Shown piece by piece: positions 17,219 through 25,868 of a DNA stretch of 40,694 nt. A model generated the notes under the pieces. It worked only from the letters and a program-made list of their open reading frames with translations. It was not told where the DNA came from and ran no database searches. The stretch comes from a virus, in IMG/VR virus record IMGVR_UViG_3300037587_001034, positions 1-40,694 of that record; one strand, given 5' to 3'. Positions within the stretch are counted from its first letter, which is position 1. The number at the start of each line of letters is the position of its first letter. Both the position numbers and the translations under genes were made by a program.

Positions 17219-18148
17219 TTAAGCAACCGCATCTTCGATGAAGTAGCCGAGGTCGTTGGCGGTGATCACTTCCTTCACCGACTCACCGGCGCGCACCATC
17301 TCGCCACCGCGAAGACCGATGTTCTTGTCTTCCCAGGAGCCAGCGATACGAGTGCCATGCTGCGCAGTAAAACCAAAGGTCGTGCCGTTGCGGTTGTCGG
17401 CTTGCTTGTCGCGATGAATCAGGGAAAGGTGCTTACCCCACGTACGCAAGATGCTGGCAGGCTGACCCTTGCGGGCATTGTTAACCCAGGCTTCACCGAC
17501 ATGGATATCTTCCAGCTCAAACAACTCGGCAATAGCGCGACGTGTCGCCACGCCCTTGTCGCCCGAGTTGCCGTGCATGGACTTGACAATATCCGGATGC
17601 CGAGAAAGTTTTGAAAACACTGAGCGACCGATAGCCATGATGTTGGCGCGCATCACCATGCTGTCGAGCGCATCCATAATCACACCGATAGGATCAGAGT
17701 TAACGAAGTCACTGAACTGGCTGGCACCGGAAAGCGTTTGCTGGTTGGCCGCCGCGTAGTTGGCGGCATTGAACACCATGCCAGCCACGCGAATCTCACG
17801 ATCCAGTTCGATGATGTTGGTGATCTGTTCAACCGAACGTGCGCGCGGGTCATGCTGCTCCGGCGCGTTATCGATATCACTTTGGGGGATAGGATCATCC
17901 AGCCCGAAGTCATCAGTAGAACCCGTTGCCTCGGTGCCACCAAACTCAACCTGGTTGGGGCGTGACTTACGACCGACCTTGGTGTCTGGTACCGTGAAGC
18001 CATCGACCAGCGCGTACTTGATGTATTTAAATTCCGCTTTGCCAACGGTAACGCGCGGCATCACTTCATCAGCAATCATGCGCGCATTGCGGTAGGCAAT
18101 AGCAATGCCGGTGTAAACCGGGCTTATGGGAAAGGGTGCTTTTGGCAT
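17219..18148 (-). CDS. Major capsid protein
   Basis: This is a 309-residue protein with an AGAGGAA ribosome binding site and a strong terminator behind it. It follows protease and decorator genes in the usual order. Recognisable features are the N-terminal arm (residues 1-60), the acidic segment with STDDFGLDDPIPQSDI (about 76-92) and the spine-helix region with NIIELDREIRVAGMVFNAANY (about 110-132). These are typical of HK97-fold capsid proteins of B3-like transposable phages. No separate maturation site is obvious. Confidence 0.85.
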   Translation of the reverse strand: MPKAPFPISPVYTGIAIAYRNARMIADEVMPRVTVGKAEFKYIKYALVDGFTVPDTKVGRKSRPNQVEFGGTEATGSTDDFGLDDPIPQSDIDNAPEQHDPRARSVEQITNIIELDREIRVAGMVFNAANYAAANQQTLSGASQFSDFVNSDPIGVIMDALDSMVMRANIMAIGRSVFSKLSRHPDIVKSMHGNSGDKGVATRRAIAELFELEDIHVGEAWVNNARKGQPASILRTWGKHLSLIHRDKQADNRNGTTFGFTAQHGTRIAGSWEDKNIGLRGGEMVRAGESVKEVITANDLGYFIEDAVA

Positions 18149-18206
18149 GAGAATTCCTCTTGTTGTTCGCTATTGTTTGGATCGTGTTAGGTAGTGTTAA
18201 GCAACC

Positions 18207-18626
18207 CTAGGCGAGACCAGGGGCCAGCAAAACATCCGCAACGTCACCGGCTATCGCATCAACCATCGCGAAGCCAATAATCCGTTCCGCGCTGGCGACA
18301 GCCGTGGTCGCATTTTGCACATAGGCGGCGGCGGTGTTTTCAACATGGGTATGACGCGTGGCCGCGATAGCCATGCCCAGGGCATCCGTTGTAACGGGGT
18401 CACCACGATTAATGACGCCGCCCGCTTCAATTTCCGCAATGCCAACAACGGTCACATCAATGCGGTCATTGGCGGCATCCGCACCCAAGGTGCCGGTAAC
18501 GCCGAAAATAAAATCTGTAGCCGCAGCGCCAGACAGCACTTGCCCATCTACCGCGCCTTGCTTAACAATGCGAAACGCCGGGATTACCGCTTCGGCAACG
18601 AAATTTTTAGTCAGGATCGGGTTCAT
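18207..18626 (-). CDS. Capsid decoration protein (DUF2190-like)
   Basis: This is a 139-residue small-residue-rich beta protein. Segments such as AFRIVKQGAVDGQVLSGAAATDFIFGV and EAGGVINRGDPVTTDALGMAI follow the DUF2190 pattern of capsid cement or decoration proteins found between protease and capsid genes. It has a clear GGAG ribosome binding site. The protein likely forms spikes that stabilise the expanded head. Confidence 0.8.
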   Translation of the reverse strand: MNPILTKNFVAEAVIPAFRIVKQGAVDGQVLSGAAATDFIFGVTGTLGADAANDRIDVTVVGIAEIEAGGVINRGDPVTTDALGMAIAATRHTHVENTAAAYVQNATTAVASAERIIGFAMVDAIAGDVADVLLAPGLA

Positions 18627-18667
18627 GTTTTTCTCCGAATATGGATTCAGTTATTAATTGGTGGTGT

Positions 18668-19822
18668 TTACGACTGGCCTTGGGTGACGTGGTGCATTGC
18701 CGCAGTCAACGTGATGTCACGCCCCGCCTCTTTTTCGCTGGACTGAAAATCACCTGCCGCCTTGGCCAGCGCATTGGCATCCTGCATGTCCAGCCCACCA
18801 TCCGTACCACCGGCAGCGCTCTCGCTGAGATCAATCTGTTTACCGAGGCTGGTTGCAAAATCACGGAACCAATCCAGCGGGGTTTTCTTTTTGGTCTCAT
18901 CACCCTCGCTAAATTCAAACTGCGCATCTTCGCCATCGCCAAGTTGCGCCACGAAGTCCGCCATGCCCACCGTTTGCGCAGGCAACAGTTTGCCTTCATC
19001 GACCAGGCCGTCGATCTCGGACTGAAATTCGGTGGTTAACCGGGCGCGTTTTTCTTTGTCTAATTCCTGTTGGCGGTCTTTGTCTTTTTCGGCAAATTCC
19101 GCTTCGGCTTTCTTGCGCTCTTCATCGCGCGCGGCTTTCAAATCATCTTCGGTATAATCTTTTTTGGGAGGCATATCACCAGCTCCTACTTTGTTTTTAT
19201 GTGATGGTTCAGAAAATGCGGGGGAGTCTTCTTCACGGACCTTGTTGGCATAATCAGCCAAGCTGTCAATTTCATAACTAGGAATTAGATTGTTGGCAGT
19301 ATCGATATCAAACTTATCGATAAAATGTTCGCGCAAACGGCGCAGGATGCGAGACAACACGCCAGGCGTGTAGGCATCAGATTCAAAATCAAAGACTTCG
19401 CCTTCAGGCTCTTCGTAATTCATTGCCTGCAGAGTCAGCGCCGGGCGCTTGGCCCCCAACCAACCCACATGCGCCAGTTGCCAACCGTTATCACCATTAA
19501 TGAGGCGCACCGAACGCTTGCGGTAACGGCCCGCCTCCACGTTTTCGGCAAACTCCGGGTCTATATCCCGGAACCTGGCAAACAGGCTATCGCCGACGCG
19601 CTTGAGCTTGTCGGTCCAGCCATAGGCAGGGTCATCAGTTTTGGGATGGCCGATAACAGCGGGCGCTGCATCGTCGGCAGAATGATTGGCCACAACCTCA
19701 TCAAGATCGGCATTGGTGTAAGTCGCCGTCCGCCCCTGGCTGTCGGTATGGGTACCGGAACGGAAAATCTCTATGTAGTCGTCAAAGCCTTTGAAGTTTC
19801 GAGTGTCCATGCCGCACAGCAT
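18668..19822 (-). CDS. Prohead protease with scaffold domain (Mu I-like)
   Basis: This is a 384-residue protein and the first gene of the leftward late operon. Residues 1-140 form the probable protease domain (AVIGHPKTDDPAYGWTDKLKRVG, then RSVRLINGDNGWQLAHVGWLGAKRPAL), as in protease proteins of Mu-like phages. Residues 190-280 are highly charged and helical, as in a scaffold (DDLKAARDEERKKAEAEFAEKDK), and the C-terminus is acidic. The catalytic residues could not be identified. The start at 19822 is 21 bases after the shared late control element, and a second ATG at 19810 is possible. Confidence 0.82.
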   Translation of the reverse strand: MLCGMDTRNFKGFDDYIEIFRSGTHTDSQGRTATYTNADLDEVVANHSADDAAPAVIGHPKTDDPAYGWTDKLKRVGDSLFARFRDIDPEFAENVEAGRYRKRSVRLINGDNGWQLAHVGWLGAKRPALTLQAMNYEEPEGEVFDFESDAYTPGVLSRILRRLREHFIDKFDIDTANNLIPSYEIDSLADYANKVREEDSPAFSEPSHKNKVGAGDMPPKKDYTEDDLKAARDEERKKAEAEFAEKDKDRQQELDKEKRARLTTEFQSEIDGLVDEGKLLPAQTVGMADFVAQLGDGEDAQFEFSEGDETKKKTPLDWFRDFATSLGKQIDLSESAAGGTDGGLDMQDANALAKAAGDFQSSEKEAGRDITLTAAMHHVTQGQS

Positions 19823-19842
19823 GGTCGAAGAAGAGGGGCGCT

Positions 19843-19895
19843 GGGAGGAGTGAAATGTTTCACCACCCCCAAGGGCTGGGGGTGGTTATAGGTTG
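19843..19895 (-). promoter_or_regulatory. Late control element, leftward copy (two dyads)
   Basis: On the minus strand this element has a 9-bp perfect stem ACCACCCCC/GGGGGTGGT (19862-19886) with a 7-nt loop, directly joined to a 14-bp perfect palindrome GTGAAACATTTCAC (19850-19863). Almost the same sequence in the same orientation precedes the rightward late operon. The stem is kept while its loop differs. The palindrome is of the kind bound by a dimeric activator, and Mor/C proteins of Mu bind dyads upstream of middle and late promoters. It ends about 20 bases before the protease start. The promoter role is inference. Confidence 0.6.
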
Positions 19896-19967
19896 CGATG
19901 TTACATCGCCGGTGTCAATACATTGCAGCAGGCGGCATGCTTGTTCTGTTATTTGGTGCACTCACCG

Positions 19968-20423
19968 CTAATTTAGTTCAGCAGGGAAAATCATGTATGA
20001 GCGCCCCTTTTTCTCACGGCGGAGGTCTCTTAGTTCATGCCCGAAATACAAAGCGGATTGGATTTCTTCTCGATCATGAGGGAGTCGTTTGTATAATTCT
20101 GTTTGCAGGATACCAGGCTCACCAGTAACAATTCCTTTTGCCTGGGATATGATTTCCCGGTATAGCGGATCGGCTTTTGCAAATTGCGTTTGCTCTTCCT
20201 TTAACAACCGCTTTTCCTTGTCACTGCCACGCATGGTTACACCATAGGCGCATTTCTGGTACATCAACCTTGCGGTATTGTAATCATCTGCCGCCCGCGC
20301 TTCTCGCGCTACCTGCAAATGGTAGCCATCATCACCATCAAGCTGGAACTGGACCTTCGCCTGCGGCTGGTTATTCCCAGGCTCTTTTGGCCTGCCACTT
20401 CGAAACCAGTTGAATAATCCCAT
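19968..20423 (-). CDS. Unknown protein between late element and repressor
   Basis: This 151-residue protein starts at ATG 20423, which has AGGGAG at ideal distance; a GTG two codons earlier overlaps that site and was not chosen. Residues 25-100 are helical and charged, including a TPR-like stretch (LQVAREARAADDYNTARLMYQKCAYG). Residues 108-150 could form a winged helix (ILQTELYKRLPHDREEIQSALYFGHELRDLRREKKGR, then a YMIFP strand). It lies beside the repressor and may be a lysogenic gene. No family is recognised. Confidence 0.6.
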   Translation of the reverse strand: MGLFNWFRSGRPKEPGNNQPQAKVQFQLDGDDGYHLQVAREARAADDYNTARLMYQKCAYGVTMRGSDKEKRLLKEEQTQFAKADPLYREIISQAKGIVTGEPGILQTELYKRLPHDREEIQSALYFGHELRDLRREKKGRSYMIFPAELN

Positions 20424-20569
20424 ATCCACTCCCTGTGGTCTTGGTTGGGCGTAACGATGCCCGTGTAACCCGATTTAATCCGATTTAAAAACGACGATCT
20501 CTATAAAGCCACCCATGTGGTGCGGGTCTGTCGCCAAAAGGCCGCAAAGGCCGCCTGCTTAGATCGTGG

Positions 20570-21037
20570 TTATTTGCCTGATTTGGCTGTCTCTGCGTGA
20601 ATCCGCGCCAATAGCCGTGCTATTTTTTCCATCAGTTCTTCACCGTCCTTAAGGACAGATACCCCCTCCTTGGCGGCGGCATGCTCCATACCCATTGCGA
20701 TCATGCGGCGTTCTGCCGCCGTGAACTTGTTAACTCCAGTCTGGCGAAACCTATCTTCCAGCACTTGTAAACAGATCATTGCACTCATAAGCCGGTCATC
20801 AGAGGCCGCGCTACAACGGTGCCCAGTTAAAATGTAATTTACGTCACCACCAACCTCAGAAAATGAGGACAATACTTCTCCACCCGGGATTGACTTACTT
20901 CGCTCGTAACGTCCAACTATCTCACGGGACACACCACATGCCGTTGCCACCTCCGACTGGGTTAGGCCGAGCCTTTGCCGCTCCCCAGAAAAGCGAGCGC
21001 AAAGCGCATTATTGTTCTCTTTCAATCTGCTTGACAT
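20570..21037 (-). CDS. XRE-family lysogeny repressor
   Basis: This is a 155-residue protein with a helix-turn-helix at about residues 24-46 (GLTQSEVATACGVSREIVGRYERSKSIPG). A helical C-terminal region may serve for oligomerisation; no LexA-type self-cleavage motif is visible. It is transcribed away from the ner-like gene, as is the c repressor of Mu-like phages. A perfect 16-bp palindrome lies directly upstream of its start codon and a half copy within its first codons, which suits autoregulation. It probably shuts off the early operon in lysogens. Confidence 0.82.
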   Translation of the reverse strand: MSSRLKENNNALCARFSGERQRLGLTQSEVATACGVSREIVGRYERSKSIPGGEVLSSFSEVGGDVNYILTGHRCSAASDDRLMSAMICLQVLEDRFRQTGVNKFTAAERRMIAMGMEHAAAKEGVSVLKDGEELMEKIARLLARIHAETAKSGK

Positions 21038-21054
21038 AGAGAACTATTGTTCTC
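21010..21054. promoter_or_regulatory. Probable repressor operators
   Basis: A perfect palindrome GAGAACTATTGTTCTC lies at 21039-21054, just upstream of the repressor start. Its right half plus spacer, TATTGTTCTC, is repeated at 21010-21019 inside the first codons of the repressor. A possible rightward promoter (TTGTTC at 21048, CTTAAT at 21072, 18-bp spacer) would overlap the palindrome, so repressor bound here could block early transcription. The repeats are directly visible; the promoter boxes are a weak guess. Confidence 0.6.
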
Positions 21055-21095
21055 ATACTCCCTGTGCGCTTCTTAATGGAAGCCTGCTTGACCAA

Positions 21096-21121
21096 TAAAA
21101 GGCGGTTCTGCAAAAACCGCC
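21096..21121 (-). terminator. Leftward intrinsic terminator upstream of the repressor
   Basis: A 7-bp perfect stem GGCGGTT/AACCGCC (21101-21121) is followed on the minus strand by TTTTA (21100-21096). It would stop transcripts entering the repressor region from the early genes' antisense side, or act as a leader structure for the early mRNA. The T-tract is short, so strength is uncertain. Confidence 0.45.
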
Positions 21122-21149
21122 GCCCAACAACCCAAAGGAGTCCGCCATC

Positions 21150-21398
21150 ATGCACTGGGCAGACATTAACGCCGCTATGATCAAGGCCGGTTGGCCGCCG
21201 CTCAAGACCGCTAAACACCTAGGGGTTGCCTCCCCTGCCGTCAGCCAGATCACCCGCGGCACCGCCACATCATACAACATCGCCACATTCATATCCGTAA
21301 AAACCAGCATCCCGCTAAACACCCTTTGGCCTGATGGCCGGTACGCCAAACCCTCCATCCGGCCCTTGACTCGTAAACAACAGAGGAAGGCCGCATGA
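21150..21398 (+). CDS. ner: Ner-like DNA-binding regulator
   Basis: This is an 82-residue protein with an AAAGGAG ribosome binding site and the first gene of the early operon. The N-terminus (HWADINAAMIKAGWPPLKTAKHLGVASPAVSQITRG) follows the Ner/Nlp pattern: a start like DWH-ADI, then a helix-turn-helix at about residues 18-40, then a WP motif near 59-61 (TLWPDGRY). In Mu, Ner turns down early and repressor transcription during lytic growth. Its divergent position relative to the repressor supports this. Confidence 0.8.
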   Translation: MHWADINAAMIKAGWPPLKTAKHLGVASPAVSQITRGTATSYNIATFISVKTSIPLNTLWPDGRYAKPSIRPLTRKQQRKAA

Positions 21399-21889
21399 TT
21401 ATTTCTCTAAGCAACACCTTTCGCATTTTTAGCAGCCGCCAGCAGTGGGTTGTTCAAAAACTTAGCGCCACCAGCTGGGAAGGTAAGGCCTACTACACCG
21501 GCCTGCCTGCCCTGCAACGCGCTTTGCAAAAAACCGGGCCGGACGGTATTCGCCCTGCCGGGTTCAAGCTGCCTGCGGTGTTGGCCTCTATTGCCGAAGC
21601 CTTTGCTTGGATGGAAGCCACCGCGAAGGAATCCCCGGCCATCAAGTACAGCCCGGCCTTTAGCGTCACCGTGGGTGAGTGCTGGCGAGTGATCGCGGAT
21701 CAGCGCCAGTTCATCACCACCGATGGCAAACAGCAGCGGGGCTATTACCGCACCTTGTGCGACGCGCTCATTGGCCTCGCCTCGCAACGGGTACGGATCA
21801 TAGAAGGTGTGGCGGATGAGGCCACCCTGGATGAGCTGGAGATTATTCATCGGGACATCCAGTCGGCTGTGTTGCAGGCATCCGCATGA
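21395..21889 (+). CDS. Early protein of unknown function
   Basis: This 164-residue protein is coupled to ner by an ATGA overlap, so it is co-expressed early. It has a mixed alpha/beta fold, with a hydrophobic segment in the middle (FKLPAVLASIAEAFAWMEATAKE) that is amphipathic rather than membrane-spanning, and an acidic C-terminal helix. It is not recognised; similar uncharacterised genes occur here in transposable phages. Confidence 0.65.
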   Translation: MIISLSNTFRIFSSRQQWVVQKLSATSWEGKAYYTGLPALQRALQKTGPDGIRPAGFKLPAVLASIAEAFAWMEATAKESPAIKYSPAFSVTVGECWRVIADQRQFITTDGKQQRGYYRTLCDALIGLASQRVRIIEGVADEATLDELEIIHRDIQSAVLQASA

Positions 21890-21892
21890 CTA

Positions 21893-22315
21893 CTACTCAT
21901 CAAAAGGGCTCTCGCCATCCAGCGGCCAACACGGAACGTCTTCACACAGCAGTTCCCAATACGCTTCCCCCGCATCTGCCGCCGTGTCGCGATAACTGCC
22001 GCCGGGCTGAAGAGACGGGTGGCTCACCAGGCGCAGCATCAGCCGGGCATAAAGCACATGACGAATCGACGCCAACACCAGACGACCTTTCATATCTGGG
22101 GGCTGCCAGGCCCGGCGCTTCGCTCGCTGAGCGACGCTTGCACGCACGAATGCGGCAACTTCAGCGGTGTGCGCTGCTTCCCAAACGAACCAAGCCTTCT
22201 TACCTAACTGCGCCATGTCCGCGTGAAGGTTTTTTAACGCGCCACTGGACAGCGTGGCTTTTAGCTCATCCTCGAACGCATGTGTTTTTGCTGCGTATTT
22301 ATGCATCTCTGCCAC
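21893..22315 (-). CDS. Antisense unknown gene inside the early operon
   Basis: This is a 140-residue protein on the strand opposite to its neighbours. I chose GTG 22315 because a perfect AGGAGG lies six bases before it. The sequence has normal helical protein character with many Ala, Trp and Arg residues, and a possible amphipathic segment around residues 70-105. The opposing open frame on the plus strand is Pro/Arg-rich and looks like a shadow. It fills the gap between two early genes exactly, as an inserted moron would, and could be expressed from its own promoter in the lysogen. No family is recognised. Confidence 0.55.
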   Translation of the reverse strand: MAEMHKYAAKTHAFEDELKATLSSGALKNLHADMAQLGKKAWFVWEAAHTAEVAAFVRASVAQRAKRRAWQPPDMKGRLVLASIRHVLYARLMLRLVSHPSLQPGGSYRDTAADAGEAYWELLCEDVPCWPLDGESPFDE

Positions 22316-22427
22316 CGGAGTCCTCCTATAAGCGTGCGATACGTGAACGGCCTCAACGCCTAAAGGCATGGCGCGAAAGCCTGTCCCAACGTTGATTAAA
22401 TCTTATCCCACACTGGAGGACACGTCA

Positions 22428-22904
22428 TTGGCAAATAACTCGGAAATTTCTACCAGCAATCAAGGAGATTTTTTCCAGCGACTGTCAGACCACGAACCTG
22501 CCTATCTGGCAGACAACGCACCTGACCTGAACATTAAAGACGAACTGCGTGTGGCGATGAAGTACTGCCTTCGCCAGTCCAGGAAACACGGCCTCTCTCG
22601 GGATCACATCGTCGAACGCATGAACCTCTGCCTACCCGGTCTCAACAAACCCATCACCCTGCGCATGCTGGACGGATGGATGGCCACCAGCGCAGAAGAC
22701 CGCCCCATGCCCGCCGAGTACTTGCCCGCCTTTATATGGGCAACGCGCGGCATCGTCTCGCCCATTGAAGTGCTCACCGAAGTGCTAGGGCTGCACCTGA
22801 TTGATGAGGCTGAGCAGATCGCCGCCGAACTCGGCAAAACCCTGGTGGATGAACGTCGCGCCAAGAACCGACGCCGCCTGTTACAGATCAAGTTGGGGGG
22901 ATGA
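22428..22904 (+). CDS. Early protein of unknown function
   Basis: This 158-residue protein is placed at TTG 22428, which has GGAGGA about eight bases upstream; the frame stays open to an ATG at 22368 that lacks such a site. The first 30 residues are polar. Residues 35-85 contain helices that could form a DNA-binding domain (CLRQSRKHGLSRDHIVERMNLCLPG), and the C-terminus is helical and basic (VDERRAKNRRRLLQIKLGG). It is probably a regulator or accessory of transposition, by position. The family is not named with certainty. Confidence 0.6.
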   Translation: MANNSEISTSNQGDFFQRLSDHEPAYLADNAPDLNIKDELRVAMKYCLRQSRKHGLSRDHIVERMNLCLPGLNKPITLRMLDGWMATSAEDRPMPAEYLPAFIWATRGIVSPIEVLTEVLGLHLIDEAEQIAAELGKTLVDERRAKNRRRLLQIKLGG

Positions 22905-23216
22905 ATGAAAAAAGAAGACCTGAACAGCCCGCAAGGCATCGCTGAATTTGCCCTGATCGAGCGACAAGCCTTTAGCAAGTTTAAATCGCAGATGAACATT
23001 CTGCGTAACTTGACCTTGTCGGCACAAACAACAGAAGAAGCCGCCGCCGTAATTCGTCGCACATTCCAAGGCGTCACAACTGAATTAGATACTTTCGAAA
23101 TAATGGAACGCTCCATCCAAACCATCACCGAAGGGCTGGAGCACTTGATGGCCACCCTGGCCGTCGAACTCCATCAGCACAGAACAACAACCAACCCCAC
23201 GCCAAAGGAACAATGA
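22905..23216 (+). CDS. Small helical early protein
   Basis: This 103-residue protein begins right after the previous stop and ends one base before the next gene, so translation is coupled. It is helical throughout, with an even mix of charged residues and no motif I recognise. The last 15 residues are polar and probably flexible. Its function is unknown. Confidence 0.6.
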   Translation: MKKEDLNSPQGIAEFALIERQAFSKFKSQMNILRNLTLSAQTTEEAAAVIRRTFQGVTTELDTFEIMERSIQTITEGLEHLMATLAVELHQHRTTTNPTPKEQ

Positions 23217-23217
23217 T

Positions 23218-24189
23218 ATGCCACGCAAAAAGAAAGAGGTTAAAGGTCAAATGTCGTCCGGGGCTACATTTGAGATCGACAAACGAGACGAGGTTCTGGC
23301 CGTAGAGTTAGGGGTTGATCTTGACCACGACATAGAAACCCTGCTGGACAGTATTGCGGACAAAACAAACCGGTCCGCCAGGTTGATTGTTGAGGTAGGG
23401 CTGGAATTGCTGGCAGTTAAACGCGCCTGTAATCACGGCGAGTTCCTGCCGCTGCTGGAGTCACGCGGACTTGCGCGCGATCGTGCCGCTGACTTCATGC
23501 GCTACGCCAAGTTCTCTGCCGGCCTCAGTAAAGCGGAGAGGACAAAGGTCTTGGGGCAACCTAAGAAAAAAGTATTAGCCCTGGCATCTGCGGATGCCGG
23601 CGTGGTTAAAGAGCTGTTAGCCGACGGGGAAACATTCGATGCCGTCACGGCCCTCAGCCCCACCGAAATGCGTCGCAAGCTCAAAGCTATGGAGGGTGAC
23701 AAGCAGAACGCTAAGGCGCGCATCAAACTGTTGGAACGTGATAACCGCCAACTGCGCAACCGCCAGGTCGAAGGCCCTACCCAGCCATACCCGGAGTACG
23801 TGACCGTGGCGCGCCGGGAGGCCAACGCCCTGGCGGAGAAAGCGCGGCTATGCCTGGACGATCTGACGCAAATCCACGCCGACCACAAAATCCACTTCGC
23901 GACCCAGCAGGGCGATGAGCGACTGGAGGAATACTGGGAGGCTGGGGCAGCAGCTATTTACCACAACACCAAAGCCATCGTGGCCCAAGCGGTAGCGCTG
24001 ATCGCGAAGCTGGAAGCAGACCTGCCGCGCAGAGTCACTGGCAAGATTACCGGGGCATACCTTTATACCGATGAGGATGTCGCCCGCGCCATCAAGGATC
24101 GCGACCTGCTGGTGCAGGTACATACACACGAACAAGTCTCCCGCGAGATCAAACAAAAGGGGCCGAAGCGGCCGCGTAAGAAGGCCTGA
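23218..24189 (+). CDS. DUF3102-like early protein
   Basis: This is a 323-residue protein. Residues 45-105 (SARLIVEVGLELLAVKRACNHGEFLPLLESRGLARDRAADFMRYAKF) resemble the DUF3102 domain found in phage and plasmid proteins. A charged coiled coil follows (150-195), then a helical C-terminal region and a very basic end (KQKGPKRPRKK). It lies immediately upstream of the transposase gene with two bases between them. The basic tail suggests nucleic-acid binding; a direct role in transposition is not shown. Confidence 0.65.
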   Translation: MPRKKKEVKGQMSSGATFEIDKRDEVLAVELGVDLDHDIETLLDSIADKTNRSARLIVEVGLELLAVKRACNHGEFLPLLESRGLARDRAADFMRYAKFSAGLSKAERTKVLGQPKKKVLALASADAGVVKELLADGETFDAVTALSPTEMRRKLKAMEGDKQNAKARIKLLERDNRQLRNRQVEGPTQPYPEYVTVARREANALAEKARLCLDDLTQIHADHKIHFATQQGDERLEEYWEAGAAAIYHNTKAIVAQAVALIAKLEADLPRRVTGKITGAYLYTDEDVARAIKDRDLLVQVHTHEQVSREIKQKGPKRPRKKA

Positions 24190-24191
24190 TC

Positions 24192-25850
24192 GTGAACGCT
24201 GTCATTCTCCCCATCACACCCAATTTACCGGTGCCTGTGCAAACCCAGGAAACAACCGCCTGGGATCGGGCCACCGCAAAGCAACGCACTAAGGCGCTGG
24301 CTCGCGAACAGTTGGTACAGCAGGTGCTAATCATGCGGACCGACGGCGTAGCCATTGTGCTGGGCTGCAAACTCCTAGCGGTGGAATTGATTGATGGCGC
24401 CACATCCGCTCTGTTGCTGGAAGCCGCCCGCGAAGCTGGTGGCAAGAAGAAGACGCCTAGTGCGGGTAGCATCAAACGCTGGGTTTATGACTATCAACGT
24501 GACGGACTCAATGAGCTACTACCACAGAGCAAAGGCAGCACCCGAAAGGAATTGGGCTGTGAGGTCCGCGCGATGCAATTGTTCTCTCAAGGATCGCGAC
24601 CCAATGCCGGGGATGTTACTCGCCGCCTACAACAAGAAGGGCACGATGTTGAGTACCACCAGATACTCCGTTTCTGGAAGTCGCTACCCGCCAATCAACA
24701 GGAAAATAGTCGGGCGCGTATCGGGCCAATTCAATATTTAAACACGCAGGGTTACTACACTCGCCGCAATACGGATGGAGTGCCGGTTGGAAGCTGCTAT
24801 CAGTCAGACGGCAACATGCTGCCGATTTACTTACAACACCCAACGGGCGACAGGCCATCACGCTGGGAGCTTACCCCCGTTATCGATGTCACCAGCCGCT
24901 ACATCCCCGGTTACTGGCTGGAGGAAAACGAATCCGCCAACGGCACCATACATGCGCTCACCGACGCAATGCTCAAAGAGGGACATGCGCCGACAGATTT
25001 CCAGGCGGATAACGGTCCCGGCTTTAAGAACAAACGCGTCAAACGATTCTTTATAAAGTTAGGCATCACGGAATCTCACCCGCGCGCACAGAACCCCAAA
25101 GCGAATGGCTACATTGAGCGCTGGCACAAAATTATGTGCGATGAGCTGCTCAAGTTTTTACCTGGGTACTGCGGTAAGGATGCATCACCAGAATTAAAAA
25201 AAGCCTTTCTGAAAAAAGTAGACGAAGGTGAAGTAAAGCTTCTGACCGTAGAGCAGTTCAAAGATGAGCTGGATAAATATATTCACTGGTACAACCACGG
25301 GCGCGAACACGGCTCACTCGGCAAGTGTACGCCAGCATCCCTTTGGAAAAACATTGATCGATGCCCACCCCATGATTTGGGTGACCTGGTGTATTGGGAA
25401 GTTGCAACCAGAACCGTAAGACGTGGCAGCGTTAGCCTTCCGGGGCGTGAGTATCTGAATGCAGAGTTGTTTCAATACAACGGTCGCAAGGTGTTGGTTG
25501 AATACAACCTGCGTAACGATAGCGCTGTAAAAATTCTGGATATGGATGAGCGCTGGATATGTGATGCGCCAATTATCAACCGCAGCCCATACCGTTCTAA
25601 ATCACACCTTCAAGATGCCGAAAAGAAAAAGCTGGTGCAAAAACTCAAACGCATCGACCTGAAACGCGAAGAAACCGAACGCCGCGCCGGGCTGGCCATT
25701 ACCCACGACACCGTACTGGACGACATCGAAACCATGACCAGTGATGGGCGCACTGGTGTGGAAGTTAAAACCGGGATGGAGCTTGTTGACGTTGTCAACA
25801 CGCCATCACCACAACCAACTGGGCTGGATATTTTGGATACGGATTATTAA
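24192..25850 (+). CDS. A: Transposase A (Mu-type DDE integrase)
   Basis: This is a 552-residue protein starting with GTG. It has N-terminal DNA-binding helices (residues 25-110 and 120-170), then an RNase H-like catalytic core with D206 (YQSDGNML), D273 (QADNGPGF) and E309 (NGYIERWHK). The last two are 36 residues apart, as in rve-type integrases. A C-terminal beta-barrel (about 390-470) of the Mu-transpos_C kind and a basic coiled tail (475-510) that may bind the B ATPase complete it. It cuts and joins phage ends for integration and replicative transposition. It is shorter than Mu A (663 residues), as in D3112/B3-type phages. Confidence 0.93.
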   Translation: MNAVILPITPNLPVPVQTQETTAWDRATAKQRTKALAREQLVQQVLIMRTDGVAIVLGCKLLAVELIDGATSALLLEAAREAGGKKKTPSAGSIKRWVYDYQRDGLNELLPQSKGSTRKELGCEVRAMQLFSQGSRPNAGDVTRRLQQEGHDVEYHQILRFWKSLPANQQENSRARIGPIQYLNTQGYYTRRNTDGVPVGSCYQSDGNMLPIYLQHPTGDRPSRWELTPVIDVTSRYIPGYWLEENESANGTIHALTDAMLKEGHAPTDFQADNGPGFKNKRVKRFFIKLGITESHPRAQNPKANGYIERWHKIMCDELLKFLPGYCGKDASPELKKAFLKKVDEGEVKLLTVEQFKDELDKYIHWYNHGREHGSLGKCTPASLWKNIDRCPPHDLGDLVYWEVATRTVRRGSVSLPGREYLNAELFQYNGRKVLVEYNLRNDSAVKILDMDERWICDAPIINRSPYRSKSHLQDAEKKKLVQKLKRIDLKREETERRAGLAITHDTVLDDIETMTSDGRTGVEVKTGMELVDVVNTPSPQPTGLDILDTDY

Positions 25851-25868
25851 TTACACCAAGGGGGGTTT

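Noticed and set aside
20515-20545. TGTCGCCAAAAGG-like sequence as the matching left end of the repeats at 1291-1362
   Set aside because: Only the first six bases and the A-run agree and it is a single copy, so it is likely chance.
21886-22395. Plus-strand open frame of 169 codons in the early operon
   Set aside because: It is Pro/Arg/His-rich without recognisable structure, and the opposite strand has a better protein with a perfect ribosome binding site.
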